A stretch of 64,000 nt of DNA from Erysipelotrichaceae bacterium (GCA_030694975.1 JAUYTU010000010.1:1-64000); one strand, 5' to 3'. Positions 15,602 through 27,798 are shown, counted from the stretch's first letter. Notes: generated from the letters alone by a model not told the origin. Program-made: numbers and translations.

Positions 15602-16606
15602 CTACGGACGGTATTGTTGTAAAACCGCCTCACAATACTCCACGTATTGTTTTTGAGCTGAAACCGGTGACACGATGTGAACTTTTTTACCAAATTGGAA
15701 TAACCAGGCAAAGAAAGTCGGTGACACCTGAACCTCAACTTCAGCAATAAAGGTATGTTCATCATTGCGCTTCATCTGAGCATGATGCCCAAAGCGGTCA
15801 ATGGCTGTATTCAGTAAGTCATTGTCAAACTTTAGTGAAATCCATTGCACATCCCCGGAGAACATTGAGAAAATGTTCTGACTGTATCGCGAGATGGAAA
15901 AATCACTTTTACCCATGACTTTTGCCAGTGTTTCTCGCGGTTGATTGATCACTTGAATCAAATCCATACGATCGACGCGGAAATTGGTTAATCCGGTGTG
16001 TTCCGGATAATGCGAAATGGCATAATAATTGTCCTCTGCCCAAACCAGTGAATAAGGTGAAATTACATATTCCTTGCCCTGCTTTCGATAATGTTTTTTC
16101 TTGGTATGATTGACATCCAACGTGTAATCAAAGTATCGAAAGGAGATTTTCTTGTTGTTAATAATCGCATCATGTATAACATCAACGTTTTTATAAATAT
16201 TCTTATTGACCGTCTTACTGCGCTCACTCATATACAGCTTACGCTTCAAATCGGCGGCTTGATACAGACTCATCAGTTTTCCGATCTTTTTAATCAGTTC
16301 CTCACTTTTTTCCTTCGTGATAAAACGTGCCGACTGAACAGCATCGATTAACAGTTTAGTCTCCGCAAAATCAAATTGGCGGCGATTGATGAAGTAATAG
16401 TACTTATCGGTTTTCTTTGAGGCAACATCGATTCCGGCTGACTTCAATTCTTCGATATACGTATAGAACGTCTTACGGTTCATTTCAATATCGTTTTTCT
16501 TGAGCAGTTCCTCGATCTCTTCGCGTGTCTTGGGATGTTCATCATCCGTTAAATCATAAAGCACTTGCATAAAAGCAAATAATCGGGCAATTCCGCTTTT
16601 TTTCAT
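15602..16606 (-). CDS. WYL-domain transcriptional regulator
   Basis: A 334-residue cytosolic protein. Residues 1-75 form an HTH_11-type winged helix (ELLKKNDIEMNRKTFYTYIEEL). A helical linker follows, then a WYL-type ligand domain (KKISFRYFDY, YVISPYSLVWAEDNYYAI, NFRVDRMD) and a WCX-like tail. WYL proteins often sense nucleic-acid or nucleotide ligands. The gene is first in a three-gene run with a small acidic protein and a secreted nuclease. The target genes are unknown. Confidence 0.8.
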   Translation of the reverse strand: MKKSGIARLFAFMQVLYDLTDDEHPKTREEIEELLKKNDIEMNRKTFYTYIEELKSAGIDVASKKTDKYYYFINRRQFDFAETKLLIDAVQSARFITKEKSEELIKKIGKLMSLYQAADLKRKLYMSERSKTVNKNIYKNVDVIHDAIINNKKISFRYFDYTLDVNHTKKKHYRKQGKEYVISPYSLVWAEDNYYAISHYPEHTGLTNFRVDRMDLIQVINQPRETLAKVMGKSDFSISRYSQNIFSMFSGDVQWISLKFDNDLLNTAIDRFGHHAQMKRNDEHTFIAEVEVQVSPTFFAWLFQFGKKVHIVSPVSAQKQYVEYCEAVLQQYRP

Positions 16607-16721
16607 ACACCCTCCACCTACAAATTATCTATCTATAGATTACGGTATTTAACCGGATGTTTCAAGTGCCCCTCACGAAATCCACACGAAATGTGTGAAA
16701 ATACGAGATGTTTTCAGGGTT

Positions 16722-17969
16722 TTAAAACGAATTGTCTCGGGTCAGCTCATTGACGGTCACTTGGATTTTTTTAGCCATCCAATCTTCGACTTCAATAATT
16801 TCAACCGTCAGATTCTCAAATTCGAACACATCGCCAGCCATCGGCCAACGACCCAATTGTCTGATTACCCAGCCATTGACCGTTGCTACATCTGAATCTT
16901 GGTCCTTATCTAAGAGTCTGAAAAATTTCTCAATGCTGGCACTGCCATACGTAAGAAATACATTCTCCTTGATTTTCTCAAATTCCTGAATGATTTCGTC
17001 ATGCTCATCCCAGATCTCACCGACGATTTCTTCGACGATATCCTCCAACGTTACGATACCCATCGTACCGCCATGCTCATCCGTTACCACCGCAAGATGA
17101 CATTTATTTTCTTGTAAAAGATGGAGCAATCGCGAAATTCTTTGCTTATCACTTGTATGCAAGACTGGCTTAACGAAGGTGGATGGTTGGTCCGAGGTTC
17201 GAAGGAAAAAATCTTTAAGATGAATCACACCGATGATGTTATCAAAAGAATCCCGATACACCGGAAGTCTTGAATAGCCGCTCTCAACAAACAGTTTATG
17301 TATACTTTCAATCGATTCATCCTCCGATACCGCAGATAAATCGATTCGAGGAGTCAATACATCCGCCACATTTAAATCATTGAACTCGATGGCATTGCGA
17401 ATCAGTTCTCCTTCATGTTTCTCAAGTTCACCATCTCTGGCTGCCTCATTGACCATCGTGATGAGCTCTTCTTCGGTAATTCCCCTGCTCTTTTTGAATT
17501 TAACGACCTTGGTAAGAACTATTTTCCAGAGCGAGAAAAAATAATTCAGAGGTGTCAAAAGAATAGTAAAGAATTTCAATAGTGATGCGGATGACATCGC
17601 AAAGCTTTCAGGCGCTTCTTTTGCCAAACTTTTCGGTGTTATCTCACCAAAAATCAACACCAAAACTGTCATTACAATCGCCGATATAGTTACCCCGGCA
17701 TTGCCGAAATATCGAACGAAAATGACGGTGGATAAAGATGCGGATGCAATGTTTACAATGTTATTACCAATCAATATGGTAGAGAGAACTTTGTCATAAT
17801 TGCCCACGAGTTCTAATACGAGTGCTGCTTTTTTGTTGCCATTGCTCGCCATACTTTTCAGTCGGATTCTGTTGATTGCCGAAAAGGCTGTTTCAGTTGC
17901 TGAAAAGTAGGCAGACATCATAATTAAAACGCCCAGGATTAATATTAATTTGAAACTATCCGCGTTCAT
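16722..17969 (-). CDS. Second CNNM/CorC/HlyC-family membrane protein
   Basis: A 415-residue protein with the same architecture as the CNNM protein at 13.5 kb: N-terminal CNNM domain (SATETAFSAIN, FGEITPKSLAKEAPE), CBS pair (VLTPRIDLSAVSED, SRLPVYRDSFDNIIGVIHL) and CorC_HlyC domain. The two diverge clearly and are probably functional specialists rather than a recent duplication. AAAGGGG precedes the ATG. Unlike the first copy, no leader ORF or terminator stands in front of it. The 3' flank (16607-16721) shows no gene. Confidence 0.85.
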   Translation of the reverse strand: MNADSFKLILILGVLIMMSAYFSATETAFSAINRIRLKSMASNGNKKAALVLELVGNYDKVLSTILIGNNIVNIASASLSTVIFVRYFGNAGVTISAIVMTVLVLIFGEITPKSLAKEAPESFAMSSASLLKFFTILLTPLNYFFSLWKIVLTKVVKFKKSRGITEEELITMVNEAARDGELEKHEGELIRNAIEFNDLNVADVLTPRIDLSAVSEDESIESIHKLFVESGYSRLPVYRDSFDNIIGVIHLKDFFLRTSDQPSTFVKPVLHTSDKQRISRLLHLLQENKCHLAVVTDEHGGTMGIVTLEDIVEEIVGEIWDEHDEIIQEFEKIKENVFLTYGSASIEKFFRLLDKDQDSDVATVNGWVIRQLGRWPMAGDVFEFENLTVEIIEVEDWMAKKIQVTVNELTRDNSF

Positions 17970-18135
17970 AAGAGTTAAACCCCTTTCAAATTCGTAAGCT
18001 TACGATAACATGTATATATATAACAATAGCACAAATCGACTAAATAAGGCATACCCGATGTATTTCAAGTAAGTAGACACCCGGTTGCTTGTTATGAATA
18101 TTTGTATAATTACGATATCACAACCGAAAAAACCA

Positions 18136-18164
18136 TTGAAATTCACGGATGAAATCGGGATAAT
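18136..18164 (+). promoter_or_regulatory. Promoter of the GNAT gene
   Basis: TTGAAA (18136-18141), a 17-base spacer and GATAAT (18159-18164) precede the acetyltransferase gene by 23 bases. Confidence 0.55.
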
Positions 18165-18187
18165 AGAATAGAAAACGAGGTATCCCC

Positions 18188-18643
18188 ATGATTCAACTGA
18201 GAGAAATCAAAGAAGAAAATTTCCGTGACTGTATTCGACTGAATGTCAGTGAACATCAGAAGAATTTTGTTGCATCCAATGTTTATTCCATTGCTCAAGC
18301 CTATATTCATTACGGCTCCGCCTTCCCTTATGGCATCTATCAAGAGGATCAAATGGTTGGCTTTGTGATGTTGGGACACAACCAAGTAAATCAGGAATTC
18401 TGGCTGTGGCGGTTGTTGATTGATGAGAAATTTCAGAATCAAGGATTTGGTACCGAAGCCGTCAAGCTTGTACTAAAGAAATTTCAGGAGATGAACGCTC
18501 CTGAGGTATATCTTTCCTACGAACCGGAAAATCACATTGCGGACGCTTTGTATCGTACGTTTGGCTGGCTGCCGACCGGTAAAATTGAGGATGGCGAAAT
18601 CGTCATGTTGCTCAAGTTCGATAAGGTGGAGAGTCATGTTTGA
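18188..18643 (+). CDS. GNAT-family N-acetyltransferase
   Basis: A 151-residue GNAT protein. The acetyl-CoA binding region is FWLWRLLIDEKFQNQGFGTEAVKLV (motif A with Q/GxxG near residue 85), and a C-terminal LYRTFGWLPTGK matches the N-acetyltransferase end region. The pattern MIQLREIKEENFRDCIRL and the length resemble spermine/spermidine acetyltransferases of the BltD type, but the substrate is not certain. It overlaps the next gene by 8 bases. Confidence 0.78.
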   Translation: MIQLREIKEENFRDCIRLNVSEHQKNFVASNVYSIAQAYIHYGSAFPYGIYQEDQMVGFVMLGHNQVNQEFWLWRLLIDEKFQNQGFGTEAVKLVLKKFQEMNAPEVYLSYEPENHIADALYRTFGWLPTGKIEDGEIVMLLKFDKVESHV

Positions 18644-18848
18644 ATATGGTAAAGTGTGTCCAAAATGCAATAGCAATCAGTTGGGCGAAGGTACATTAAC
18701 GGGGCATGCAGCATTGATGCCCAAAGGTAAGATATTTGTGATGGGTTCCCCCATCACAGCAACGGTTTGCACGCGATGCGGACACATCATTGAAATGAAA
18801 GTCAAAGATCCAGAAAAGTTCATTAATAAGAAAAAGAACATGTTATAA
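18636..18848 (+). CDS. Small zinc-ribbon protein
   Basis: A 70-residue protein with CPKC near the start and CTRC near residue 46, a single zinc ribbon. The middle segment HAALMPKGKIFVMGSP recurs in small zinc-ribbon proteins of Firmicutes whose role is unknown. The ATG overlaps the end of the GNAT gene, so the two are cotranslated. A terminator begins at its stop codon. Confidence 0.72.
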   Translation: MFEYGKVCPKCNSNQLGEGTLTGHAALMPKGKIFVMGSPITATVCTRCGHIIEMKVKDPEKFINKKKNML

Positions 18849-18872
18849 GCCCAATTGCTTGGGCTTATTTTT
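18845..18872. terminator. Bidirectional terminator
   Basis: A perfect 10-bp stem ATAAGCCCAA-TTGC-TTGGGCTTAT ends in TTTT on the plus strand and can also serve the convergent LUD gene. Confidence 0.8.
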
Positions 18873-19503
18873 AATATCCGAGATTTTCGTTAACCAGAAT
18901 GACACAGATTCGGTCTCTGATTTGCGAACGCGCCATGCGCACAAACACCGAGCAGATCCGACTTTCACTGATACATTCTGTACATTCACCCACCAAGCGA
19001 CACGGATTGTTGGTATTGAGCCGCTCATTGTTCATCGGCCGAGCGGTACGCTTAATCATTAACTCAGCCTCCGCCATGTTTTTAACAAGTTTGTTAATTC
19101 CAGCAATAACCAATACTTTCTTCGGACCAAAAATCATGGCTGCCGTCCGATTGCCACCGGCATCAACATTGAGTAATTCGCCTTCCAACGTGACCGCATT
19201 GGTCGATGTTACAAAGACATCACTAATGAACGCCTTGCGAAACATTTCCTGAACATCGTTGTCCGGATTGTAGCGATCGTAAAATGTTACCGGTTGTTGA
19301 CGCACCCAGTCAATGATACCTGTCTCAAACAAGGTCATCGAACCCCCGACCGCAACACTGACCCCCTCAGGAATCATGGTCGCAATCAGCTCTTTCATCT
19401 GAGCGACCGACTCAACAAAATGCGCATCAAACTTATTCTTTTTCAGGTTTTCAACCGCACGCACAGCTCGCACACGATTCATTTGTTGGGTATTTTTATC
19501 CAT
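18871..19503 (-). CDS. LUD-domain protein (LutC-like, DUF162)
   Basis: A 210-residue protein of the lactate-utilisation LUD fold: VAVGGSMTLFETGI, then TSTNAVTLEGELLNVD and NRTAAMIFGPKKVLVIAGINK. The C terminus adds a cysteine group NPCRLVGECTEC...C typical of stand-alone LUD proteins rather than of LutB/LutC complexes. The start follows AGAGGTGAGGAT. No lutA/lutB is nearby, so participation in lactate oxidation is doubtful and the role is unknown. Confidence 0.8.
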   Translation of the reverse strand: MDKNTQQMNRVRAVRAVENLKKNKFDAHFVESVAQMKELIATMIPEGVSVAVGGSMTLFETGIIDWVRQQPVTFYDRYNPDNDVQEMFRKAFISDVFVTSTNAVTLEGELLNVDAGGNRTAAMIFGPKKVLVIAGINKLVKNMAEAELMIKRTARPMNNERLNTNNPCRLVGECTECISESRICSVFVRMARSQIRDRICVILVNENLGY

Positions 19504-19583
19504 ATCCTCACCTCTTGAAATCAACGTATCAAAAAGTACGACAAAATACAAGTTTGAGCGTGTGAAATGTCAAATTTTTTGTA

Positions 19584-19608
19584 TGAAAAACGTGCCTTAC
19601 GACACGTT
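19584..19608 (-). terminator. clpB terminator
   Basis: AACGTG/CACGTT hairpin followed by a U-run on the minus strand, overlapping the last codons of clpB. Confidence 0.6.
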
Positions 19609-22170
19609 TGACTGAACATTTACAATTTTTACGATGTAATCGCCTTCCTTGGCATCCACGATCAATGTTACATCGCGTTCGATATTATTCGCCACAATAG
19701 CATAGGCAATTTTGGTTTCCACCGCCCGCTGAATATGACGTTTAAGCGGTCGAGCTCCGTACTGTAAATCACTTCCCAATACCAGCATCTGATTCAATGC
19801 CGCATCCGTTACCTGAAGTTCAATATCACGGGATACCAAACGCTTGCGCAGATCGCTGATGAATTTTAAGGCAATCTTCTTCAAGGTGACGTCACTCAGC
19901 GAGTTAAACACAATGATTTCGTCCACCCGATTAACAAACTCCGGCTTAAACAACCGACGAACCTCCGACAGATACAATTCTTCCCGACGGAACGGATCTT
20001 TCTCAGAAGCGTATTGTGATCCCAGATTACTTGTCATGATAATCAATGTGTTCTTAAAGTCGACCACGACCCCTTTGTTATCCGTAATGCGACCATCATC
20101 CAAAATCTGTAACAGAATGTTAAACACATCCGGATGAGCTTTTTCAATTTCATCCAACAACACAATCGAATACGGTTTGCGTCGGATTGCCTCGCTCAAT
20201 TGACCGCCTTCGTCATATCCGATGTACCCCGGAGGTGCTCCGATCAACCGTGAAACACTGTGCTTTTCCATGTACTCCGACATATCGATGCGCACGATTT
20301 TATTTTCGTCATCAAACAACTGCTCCGCCAATGCGCGAGCCACTTCGGTCTTACCGACGCCGGTAGGACCTAAAAACATAAACGAACCAATCGGACGATG
20401 TTCATCTTGAATCTGCGCTTTTGAACGCATGATCGCCTGAGAAACCAAATCCAACGCTTCATCCTGACCCATGACTCTCAACGCAAGGGTATCTTTTAAA
20501 TGTAACAACTTCTGACGCTGGGTGGACATTAGTTTACTAACCTCGATATGTGTCCATTTCGAAACGATCTTAGCAATCAGCTCTTCATCAACGGTTTCCT
20601 GAATCAAAGCATTCTCATCCCGCTTACCCGACAGACTTTTGATCTGCTTTTCCAGACTCGGAATCGTATCATACTGTAACTTCGCCGCAACTTCATAGCG
20701 CGCCTCATTTTGCGCTTGTTCTAAGTCCAATTTGGCTTTTTCGAGGTTTTCTTTTGCCCCCTTGGAAGCATCAAGTTTCTGCTTCTCCAACTCCCACTGT
20801 GCATACAAAATATTCTTCTTCTCCTTCAGACTCGCCAATTCAACCCGCAATTCCGAAAGCCGATCAAGCGCACGCTCATCCGTTTCTTTCTTCAGTGCGG
20901 TCTCCTCAATTTCCAATTGCATGATCTTACGGATCATTTCATCAAGTTGTGATGGCATGGAATCCATATCCACCCGGATGGAAGCACATGCCTCATCGAT
21001 TAAGTCAATCGCCTTATCCGGCAAAAACCGATCCGTTATATAACGGTTGGAAAGCGTTGCGGCCGCGATGATTGCTTCATCCAAAATCTGAACGCCATGG
21101 TGACTTTCGAAACGGTCTTTTAAGCCGCGTAATATGGATATCGTATCTTCCACGGACGGTTGTTCCACCATGATTCTTTGAAAACGTCGTTCCAACGCCG
21201 CATCTTTTTCAATGTGCTTACGATACTCATCAAACGTCGTTGCACCAATGCAACGCAGTTCGCCACGAGCCAACATCGGCTTCAATAGATTCGCCGCATC
21301 CATCGAACCTTCGGCTTTACCGGCCCCAACCAAATTGTGCAGTTCATCGATAAACAAGATAATTCCGCCATTGGATTCTTTGATTTCATTCAACACCGCT
21401 TTTAACCGTTCCTCAAATTCACCGCGATACTTCGCTCCGGCAATCAGAGATCCCATATCCAATTCGATCAGTTTCTTTTCTTTTAAGCCAAACGGTACAT
21501 CACCTTTCATGATCCGCCAGGCAATCCCTTCGACGATCGCGGTTTTACCGACACCAGGCTCACCAATGAGCACCGGATTGTTCTTGGTTTTGCGCGACAG
21601 AATCTGTATGATTCGACGAATCTCTTCGTCCCGACCGATGACCGGATCGATTTTCCCGTTTTTAACATCCTCAACCAAGTCCCGACCATATTTACTTAGG
21701 GCTTCCATTTGATTTTCACTGTGAGCATCATTCATAACTTTACCGCCGCGACGCGAAAGTTCAGCATCGACCACAACACTTTTAACTAAATTAAACCTGC
21801 GCTTCAACTCATCTTTCAAGCGCGAAGAAGCTGATAGAGTACCGATGAACAGTGCGGAAGAACTGACTAAGGTATCCCCCACACTTTTCGCCCAATTGGA
21901 TGCATCAATCACGATTTGATTGGCTTGGGCAGAAAAGGTCGGTTGGGCACCGCTGACTTTTGCTACACTTTCCAACTGCTCACCGACATAGGCCAACACA
22001 TTCTTCTTATCAACGTTGATACGTCGAAACAGCCCGTCTAACGCATCATCTTGCAATAATGATGCCATAAGGTGTTCGGGCAGAATACTTCCGTGCTCGT
22101 ATTGTACGGCCAGTGATACGCCATTTGAAATGGCTTGTTGTGCTTTTTCGGTAAACTGATCAAAGTTCAT
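19597..22170 (-). CDS. clpB: ATP-dependent disaggregase ClpB
   Basis: An 857-residue AAA+ chaperone that pulls proteins out of aggregates together with DnaK. In order: a Clp N domain ([12 protein letters not shown]), AAA-1 with Walker [10 protein letters not shown] near residue 205 and Walker [14 protein letters not shown], a coiled-coil middle domain at about 400-520 (which separates ClpB from ClpA/C), and AAA-2 with GPTGVGKTE near 605, ending in the ClpB C-terminal domain. The ATG is chosen after AGGAGGAACCTT; the upstream codons fall in the CIRCE operator. Follows dnaJ on the same strand but has its own operator. Confidence 0.95.
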   Translation of the reverse strand: MNFDQFTEKAQQAISNGVSLAVQYEHGSILPEHLMASLLQDDALDGLFRRINVDKKNVLAYVGEQLESVAKVSGAQPTFSAQANQIVIDASNWAKSVGDTLVSSSALFIGTLSASSRLKDELKRRFNLVKSVVVDAELSRRGGKVMNDAHSENQMEALSKYGRDLVEDVKNGKIDPVIGRDEEIRRIIQILSRKTKNNPVLIGEPGVGKTAIVEGIAWRIMKGDVPFGLKEKKLIELDMGSLIAGAKYRGEFEERLKAVLNEIKESNGGIILFIDELHNLVGAGKAEGSMDAANLLKPMLARGELRCIGATTFDEYRKHIEKDAALERRFQRIMVEQPSVEDTISILRGLKDRFESHHGVQILDEAIIAAATLSNRYITDRFLPDKAIDLIDEACASIRVDMDSMPSQLDEMIRKIMQLEIEETALKKETDERALDRLSELRVELASLKEKKNILYAQWELEKQKLDASKGAKENLEKAKLDLEQAQNEARYEVAAKLQYDTIPSLEKQIKSLSGKRDENALIQETVDEELIAKIVSKWTHIEVSKLMSTQRQKLLHLKDTLALRVMGQDEALDLVSQAIMRSKAQIQDEHRPIGSFMFLGPTGVGKTEVARALAEQLFDDENKIVRIDMSEYMEKHSVSRLIGAPPGYIGYDEGGQLSEAIRRKPYSIVLLDEIEKAHPDVFNILLQILDDGRITDNKGVVVDFKNTLIIMTSNLGSQYASEKDPFRREELYLSEVRRLFKPEFVNRVDEIIVFNSLSDVTLKKIALKFISDLRKRLVSRDIELQVTDAALNQMLVLGSDLQYGARPLKRHIQRAVETKIAYAIVANNIERDVTLIVDAKEGDYIVKIVNVQSNVS

Positions 22171-22181
22171 AAGGTTCCTCC

Positions 22182-22208
22182 TTAGCACTCTCTAGTATCG
22201 AGTGCCAA
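22182..22208 (-). promoter_or_regulatory. CIRCE operator of clpB (HrcA site)
   Basis: TTAGCACTC-N9-GAGTGCCAA, one mismatch from the CIRCE consensus. It ends directly at the AGGAGG of clpB. A possible promoter (TAGACA, 17 bases, TACTAG) overlaps it. HrcA encoded in this window should repress clpB here. Confidence 0.85.
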
Positions 22209-22224
22209 ACAATATGTCTAAGAA

Positions 22225-22244
22225 AAGTAACATTGCTGTTACTT
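22225..22244 (-). terminator. dnaJ terminator
   Basis: AAGTAACA-TTGC-TGTTACTT followed by TTCTT on the minus strand, spanning the dnaJ stop codon. It separates the dnaK operon from clpB. Confidence 0.6.
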
Positions 22245-23348
22245 AAAAGATTTTTTAAATTTTTCGAATACAGATTCTTTATTCCCTGCACTCTTTAGTT
22301 TTTCATACAACTCTTTTTGTTCGCGGTTAAGCTTCGTATCGATTTCCAGACGTACTTCAACATACTCATCACCCGGCTCTTGGGTACGTATGTCTTTGAT
22401 ACCTTTACCCTTTAAGCGAAACTGAGTCCCATGTTGCGTACCTGCCGGAATCGTTAATTCAACATCTCCATACACCGTCGGAACATCGATAACCGTTCCT
22501 AAGGTAGCATCAACGACCGAAATCGGCACACTGATGTGAATATGACGTCCGTCGCGTTCAAAGAATTTATGTTTGAGAACAAACACTTCAATAAATAAAT
22601 CCCCGTTCGGTCCACCGCTGGTACCGCGTTCCCCTTTACCGGAAACACGCAGTTGTTGACCGGATTGGATACCTGCCGGAATTTTCACATCGACCGTCAT
22701 ACGTTTACGGTTATAACCTTTTCCATTACATTTCGAACATTTATTGACGATCCGTTTGCCCGTTCCCTGACAGTCCGGACATACTGAAGCGGATTGAAAG
22801 ACACCAAACGGTGTGCGTTGCTGCGTCATGACCTGACCCTGACCCTTACAGGTCGGACACACTTTGACATCGTCCTTGCTGCGGGCACCCGATCCCATAC
22901 ACTCATTGCACTGTTCATCGACATCGAGCGAGATACTTTCTTCTTTACCAAAGACCGCATCCATAAAGTCAATTTTCATTTGCATGAAACGATCTTGACC
23001 TTTGCGCGGTCCGGTGCTGCGCTGACGGCTTGAACCACCACCGAAGAACGATCCGAAAATATCATTTAAATCCTCAAAACCGCCAAATCCACCGCTCTGG
23101 CCAAAGCCGCCAAAATTCGCGCCTTCCATGCCCGCATGGCCAAACTGATCATACGAAGCTTTCTTTTGCGGGTCACTTAAAATTTCGTAAGCCTCTTGGA
23201 CTTCCTTAAATTTCAAATCGGCTCCCGCCTCTTTATTGACATCCGGGTGAAACTTCTTAGCTAAGGTACGGTAGGCCTTCTTTACATCGGCTTCCGTCGC
23301 TTCTTTACTAATACCCAGCACCTCATAATAATCACGTTTCTCTGCCAT
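22239..23348 (-). CDS. dnaJ: Chaperone DnaJ (Hsp40)
   Basis: A 369-residue type I J-protein that stimulates DnaK. The J domain (RDYYEVLGISKEA) has the HPD tripeptide in KKFHPDVNKE. A Gly/Phe-rich linker follows (FGGFGQSGGFGGF), then the four zinc repeats CNECMGSG, CPTCKGQG, CPDCQGTG and CSKCNGKG, and the substrate domain. The start MAEKRDYY follows a GGAGGTATT site. It lies 75 bases after dnaK with an intercistronic stem-loop between. Confidence 0.95.
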   Translation of the reverse strand: MAEKRDYYEVLGISKEATEADVKKAYRTLAKKFHPDVNKEAGADLKFKEVQEAYEILSDPQKKASYDQFGHAGMEGANFGGFGQSGGFGGFEDLNDIFGSFFGGGSSRQRSTGPRKGQDRFMQMKIDFMDAVFGKEESISLDVDEQCNECMGSGARSKDDVKVCPTCKGQGQVMTQQRTPFGVFQSASVCPDCQGTGKRIVNKCSKCNGKGYNRKRMTVDVKIPAGIQSGQQLRVSGKGERGTSGGPNGDLFIEVFVLKHKFFERDGRHIHISVPISVVDATLGTVIDVPTVYGDVELTIPAGTQHGTQFRLKGKGIKDIRTQEPGDEYVEVRLEIDTKLNREQKELYEKLKSAGNKESVFEKFKKSFK

Positions 23349-23362
23349 AATACCTCCGCAGG

Positions 23363-23386
23363 TCAAGCCCGGCGAACCAGGCTTGA
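23363..23386 (-). other. Intercistronic stem-loop between dnaK and dnaJ
   Basis: TCAAGCC / GGCTTGA stem with a 10-base loop and no following U-run. It is placed just before the dnaJ ribosome site. It may be an RNA processing or stability element or a partial attenuator lowering dnaJ relative to dnaK. Confidence 0.4.
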
Positions 23387-23423
23387 ATCAATCATCAGTC
23401 GTTCATTCTTCTAATCGTCTTAA

Positions 23424-25804
<2,381 letters not shown>

Positions 25805-25815
<11 letters not shown>

Positions 25816-26830
25816 GACTGCCTCCTTTACCATAGATCTTTTCAATTGCACTAGCAATCGTTTCGATCATTGACAAGATCCGGTTATATTCCATCCGGCT
25901 GGGTCCGACAACCATTAACTGACCTTCCTCATCGCCCGGTAAGCGGAACTTCGAGGAAACCACAGCCATATCGTCCATCCAAACCAATTGCGAGTGTTCG
26001 CCCTTCTTCAATAAGAAGTCACCTTTTCCTCGACCGATGCTGCGCCACAACTGACTGTTCTCTAACATCCCCATCATTTGCTTCAGTTTTTCAATATCCG
26101 CAAACTCCGGCTGGTAGAGCAGATTGCTCTGCCCCGAGAAATAAACATCATCCGTCGCAAACCGCAGAAAAGCATTAATAAACGCTTCAAACAACATTTC
26201 ATAACGTTTCACAGTGATTGCCAATATCGGCTTGATCAATAACATCTTGTCGACGACCTCACTTAGCGGAGTGCCTTTAAGGCGCTCGTTGAGGACGGTC
26301 GTACACGATTGAATGTCTTCTAGGGATAAGTCATTATCAAAGCTGAATATCCGGCTTTCCGTGTGACCCTGATTGGTCACAAAGATGGCAACGGCACTGC
26401 GATCATTAAGTGGTAGCAGCTGCACGGATTCCAGGCATTGCATCATGGCATCCGGTCCCAGCACAATGGTCGTCAGTTTGGTCATCTGCGATAAGATATC
26501 ACAGCTGCGCCGAATGACTTCTTCCATGTTGAGGCGTCGATCGGAAAATACTTGCGCAAGCGCATATTCAATACCGTCATCTTCGCGATCTTCCATCAGA
26601 TGTTCGACATAAAAGCGATAGCCTTGGGTCGAAGGAACACGTCCGCTGGATGTATGGGTTTTCTCCAATAATCCTGACGACTCTAACTCCAACATTTCAT
26701 TGCGGATGGTCGCCGAGGAATAATCCAGGTTGTACTTCTCCAACAAGGCTTTTGAGCCTACAGGTTCGGCAGTCGCGATAAACTCTTCGACAATGGCTTT
26801 GAATATTTCAATCTTGCGTTTTGTTAACAC
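25805..26830 (-). CDS. hrcA: Heat-inducible repressor HrcA
   Basis: A 341-residue repressor of CIRCE-bearing heat-shock genes. The N-terminal winged helix contains YSSATIRNEMLELESSGLLEKTHTSSGRVPS, the strongest family signature, followed by the GAF-like core and a C-terminal MVVGPSRMEYNRIL segment. It is the first gene of the dnaK operon and two CIRCE-like elements stand in front, so it represses itself. Confidence 0.95.
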
Positions 26831-26842
26831 GACAACACCTCC

Positions 26843-26869
26843 TTAGCACTCACACTCTGTGTCTGCTAA
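26843..26869 (-). promoter_or_regulatory. Proximal, degenerate CIRCE of the hrcA operon
   Basis: TTAGCACTC-N9-GTCTGCTAA. One half-site is perfect, the other has three mismatches. It lies between the -10 box and the hrcA ribosome site, in the expected operator position. Confidence 0.6.
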
Positions 26870-26870
26870 T

Positions 26871-26899
26871 ATTATAAATCAAAGGGTTAGCACTGTCAA
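26871..26899 (-). promoter_or_regulatory. Promoter of hrcA-grpE-dnaK-dnaJ
   Basis: TTGACA (26899-26894), a 17-base spacer and TATAAT (26876-26871). The -35 box lies within the distal CIRCE, so HrcA binding would block polymerase. Confidence 0.85.
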
Positions 26900-26913
26900 C
26901 ATTCAAGTGCTAA
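26887..26913 (-). promoter_or_regulatory. Distal CIRCE of the hrcA operon
   Basis: TTAGCACTG-N9-AAGTGCTAA, a good CIRCE with one changed base per arm, covering the -35 box of the operon. It also sits just upstream of an extended -10 (TGCTATAAT, 26933-26941) of the divergent pgeF gene and could affect that gene too. Confidence 0.8.
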
Positions 26914-26956
26914 ACCGTTTCACAACCAAATATGCTATAATGAGTTCGGTGATAGC

Positions 26957-27730
26957 ATGATTAAAGTAGAGTGGAAGATTCATCCAAATATCAATGCGGG
27001 AACCACAGATCGTACCGGTGGTTTTAGTAAAGAGCCCTTTGACACATTGAATATGGCACTCTATCTGAATGACGATGAAAACAGTGTCATAAGAAACCGC
27101 GAAAAACTTGCGCTTCAAGTGGATATTCCTTTAAGTCAATGGGTATTCCCCAAACTCACTCACAGCGACCGATGGATCAAAGTAACCGCTGCGGATGCCG
27201 GCAAAGGTGCTTTTGATGAGCAAAACAGCCTTTATGGATATGATGCTGTTTATACAAGTGAAACCAATCTTGCACTAGCTGTAGGTCACGCCGACTGTAT
27301 CCCGATTCTGTTCAACTGCCCTTCCCGCCATTTGATCGGCGCATTACATACCGGTTGGCAAGGCACGGTCAAACAAATCACAGACAAGTTTGTAAAACAT
27401 TGGATCGATGAAGAACAATGCGATCCTGCGGATATCTATGTTTACATCGGCCCTGCGATCCGTAAGCATAACTTCATCGTCAAGCAGGATGTAATCAATC
27501 AAACAAAACTGATAAATTTCGATGTTACATCTTATCTTACGGTCATCGATAATGAACATACCCAAATGGATTTGGTCGGAATAAATATCGCAATGATGTT
27601 AAAACTTGGGATACCTAGGGAGAATATCACCGATACCCAGTTGTGTACGTATGATCATCCGGATGACTTCTTCAGTTACCGAAGATCTAAAGTTACCGGA
27701 CGTCAGTTAAGTTTTATTGTACAAACGTAA
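26957..27730 (+). CDS. pgeF: Laccase-domain peptidoglycan editing factor (YfiH family)
   Basis: A 257-residue member of the Cu-oxidase_4/YfiH family. PgeF of E. coli prevents L-Ser incorporation into the muropeptide stem; relatives were called polyphenol oxidases and some show purine nucleoside activity. The metal-site motifs are LTHSDRW, VGHADCIPI with a Cys-His pair, and HTGWQGT near residue 134. No signal peptide, so cytosolic. It starts divergently from hrcA with an extended -10 box 16 bases before the ATG and ends in a strong terminator. Confidence 0.85.
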   Translation: MIKVEWKIHPNINAGTTDRTGGFSKEPFDTLNMALYLNDDENSVIRNREKLALQVDIPLSQWVFPKLTHSDRWIKVTAADAGKGAFDEQNSLYGYDAVYTSETNLALAVGHADCIPILFNCPSRHLIGALHTGWQGTVKQITDKFVKHWIDEEQCDPADIYVYIGPAIRKHNFIVKQDVINQTKLINFDVTSYLTVIDNEHTQMDLVGINIAMMLKLGIPRENITDTQLCTYDHPDDFFSYRRSKVTGRQLSFIVQT

Positions 27731-27752
27731 AAGCGCAATGCGCTTTTTTTTA
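27729..27752 (+). terminator. pgeF terminator
   Basis: AAGCGC-AAT-GCGCTT followed by a run of eight T immediately after the pgeF stop. Confidence 0.8.
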
Positions 27753-27756
27753 TTTT

Positions 27757-27775
27757 ATTATTGTAAAACAATAAT
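27757..27775 (+). promoter_or_regulatory. Upstream copy of a 19-bp palindromic operator
   Basis: ATTATTGT-AAA-ACAATAAT, repeated base for base at 27799-27817. The -35 box TTGTAA (27761-27766) of the following operon lies inside it. The likely binder is the small HTH protein encoded as second gene. Confidence 0.6.
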
Positions 27776-27782
27776 TTTATGT

Positions 27783-27788
27783 TATTAT
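27783..27788 (+). promoter_or_regulatory. -10 box between twin operators
   Basis: TATTAT, 16 bases from TTGTAA in the upstream palindrome. Transcription would start at or next to the second palindrome, so occupancy of both sites should close the promoter. Confidence 0.5.
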
Positions 27789-27798
27789 AAGTATATAA

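Noticed and set aside
19844-21712. Long plus-strand frames within clpB
   Set aside because: Antisense shadows of a strongly conserved gene, without start signals or family resemblance.
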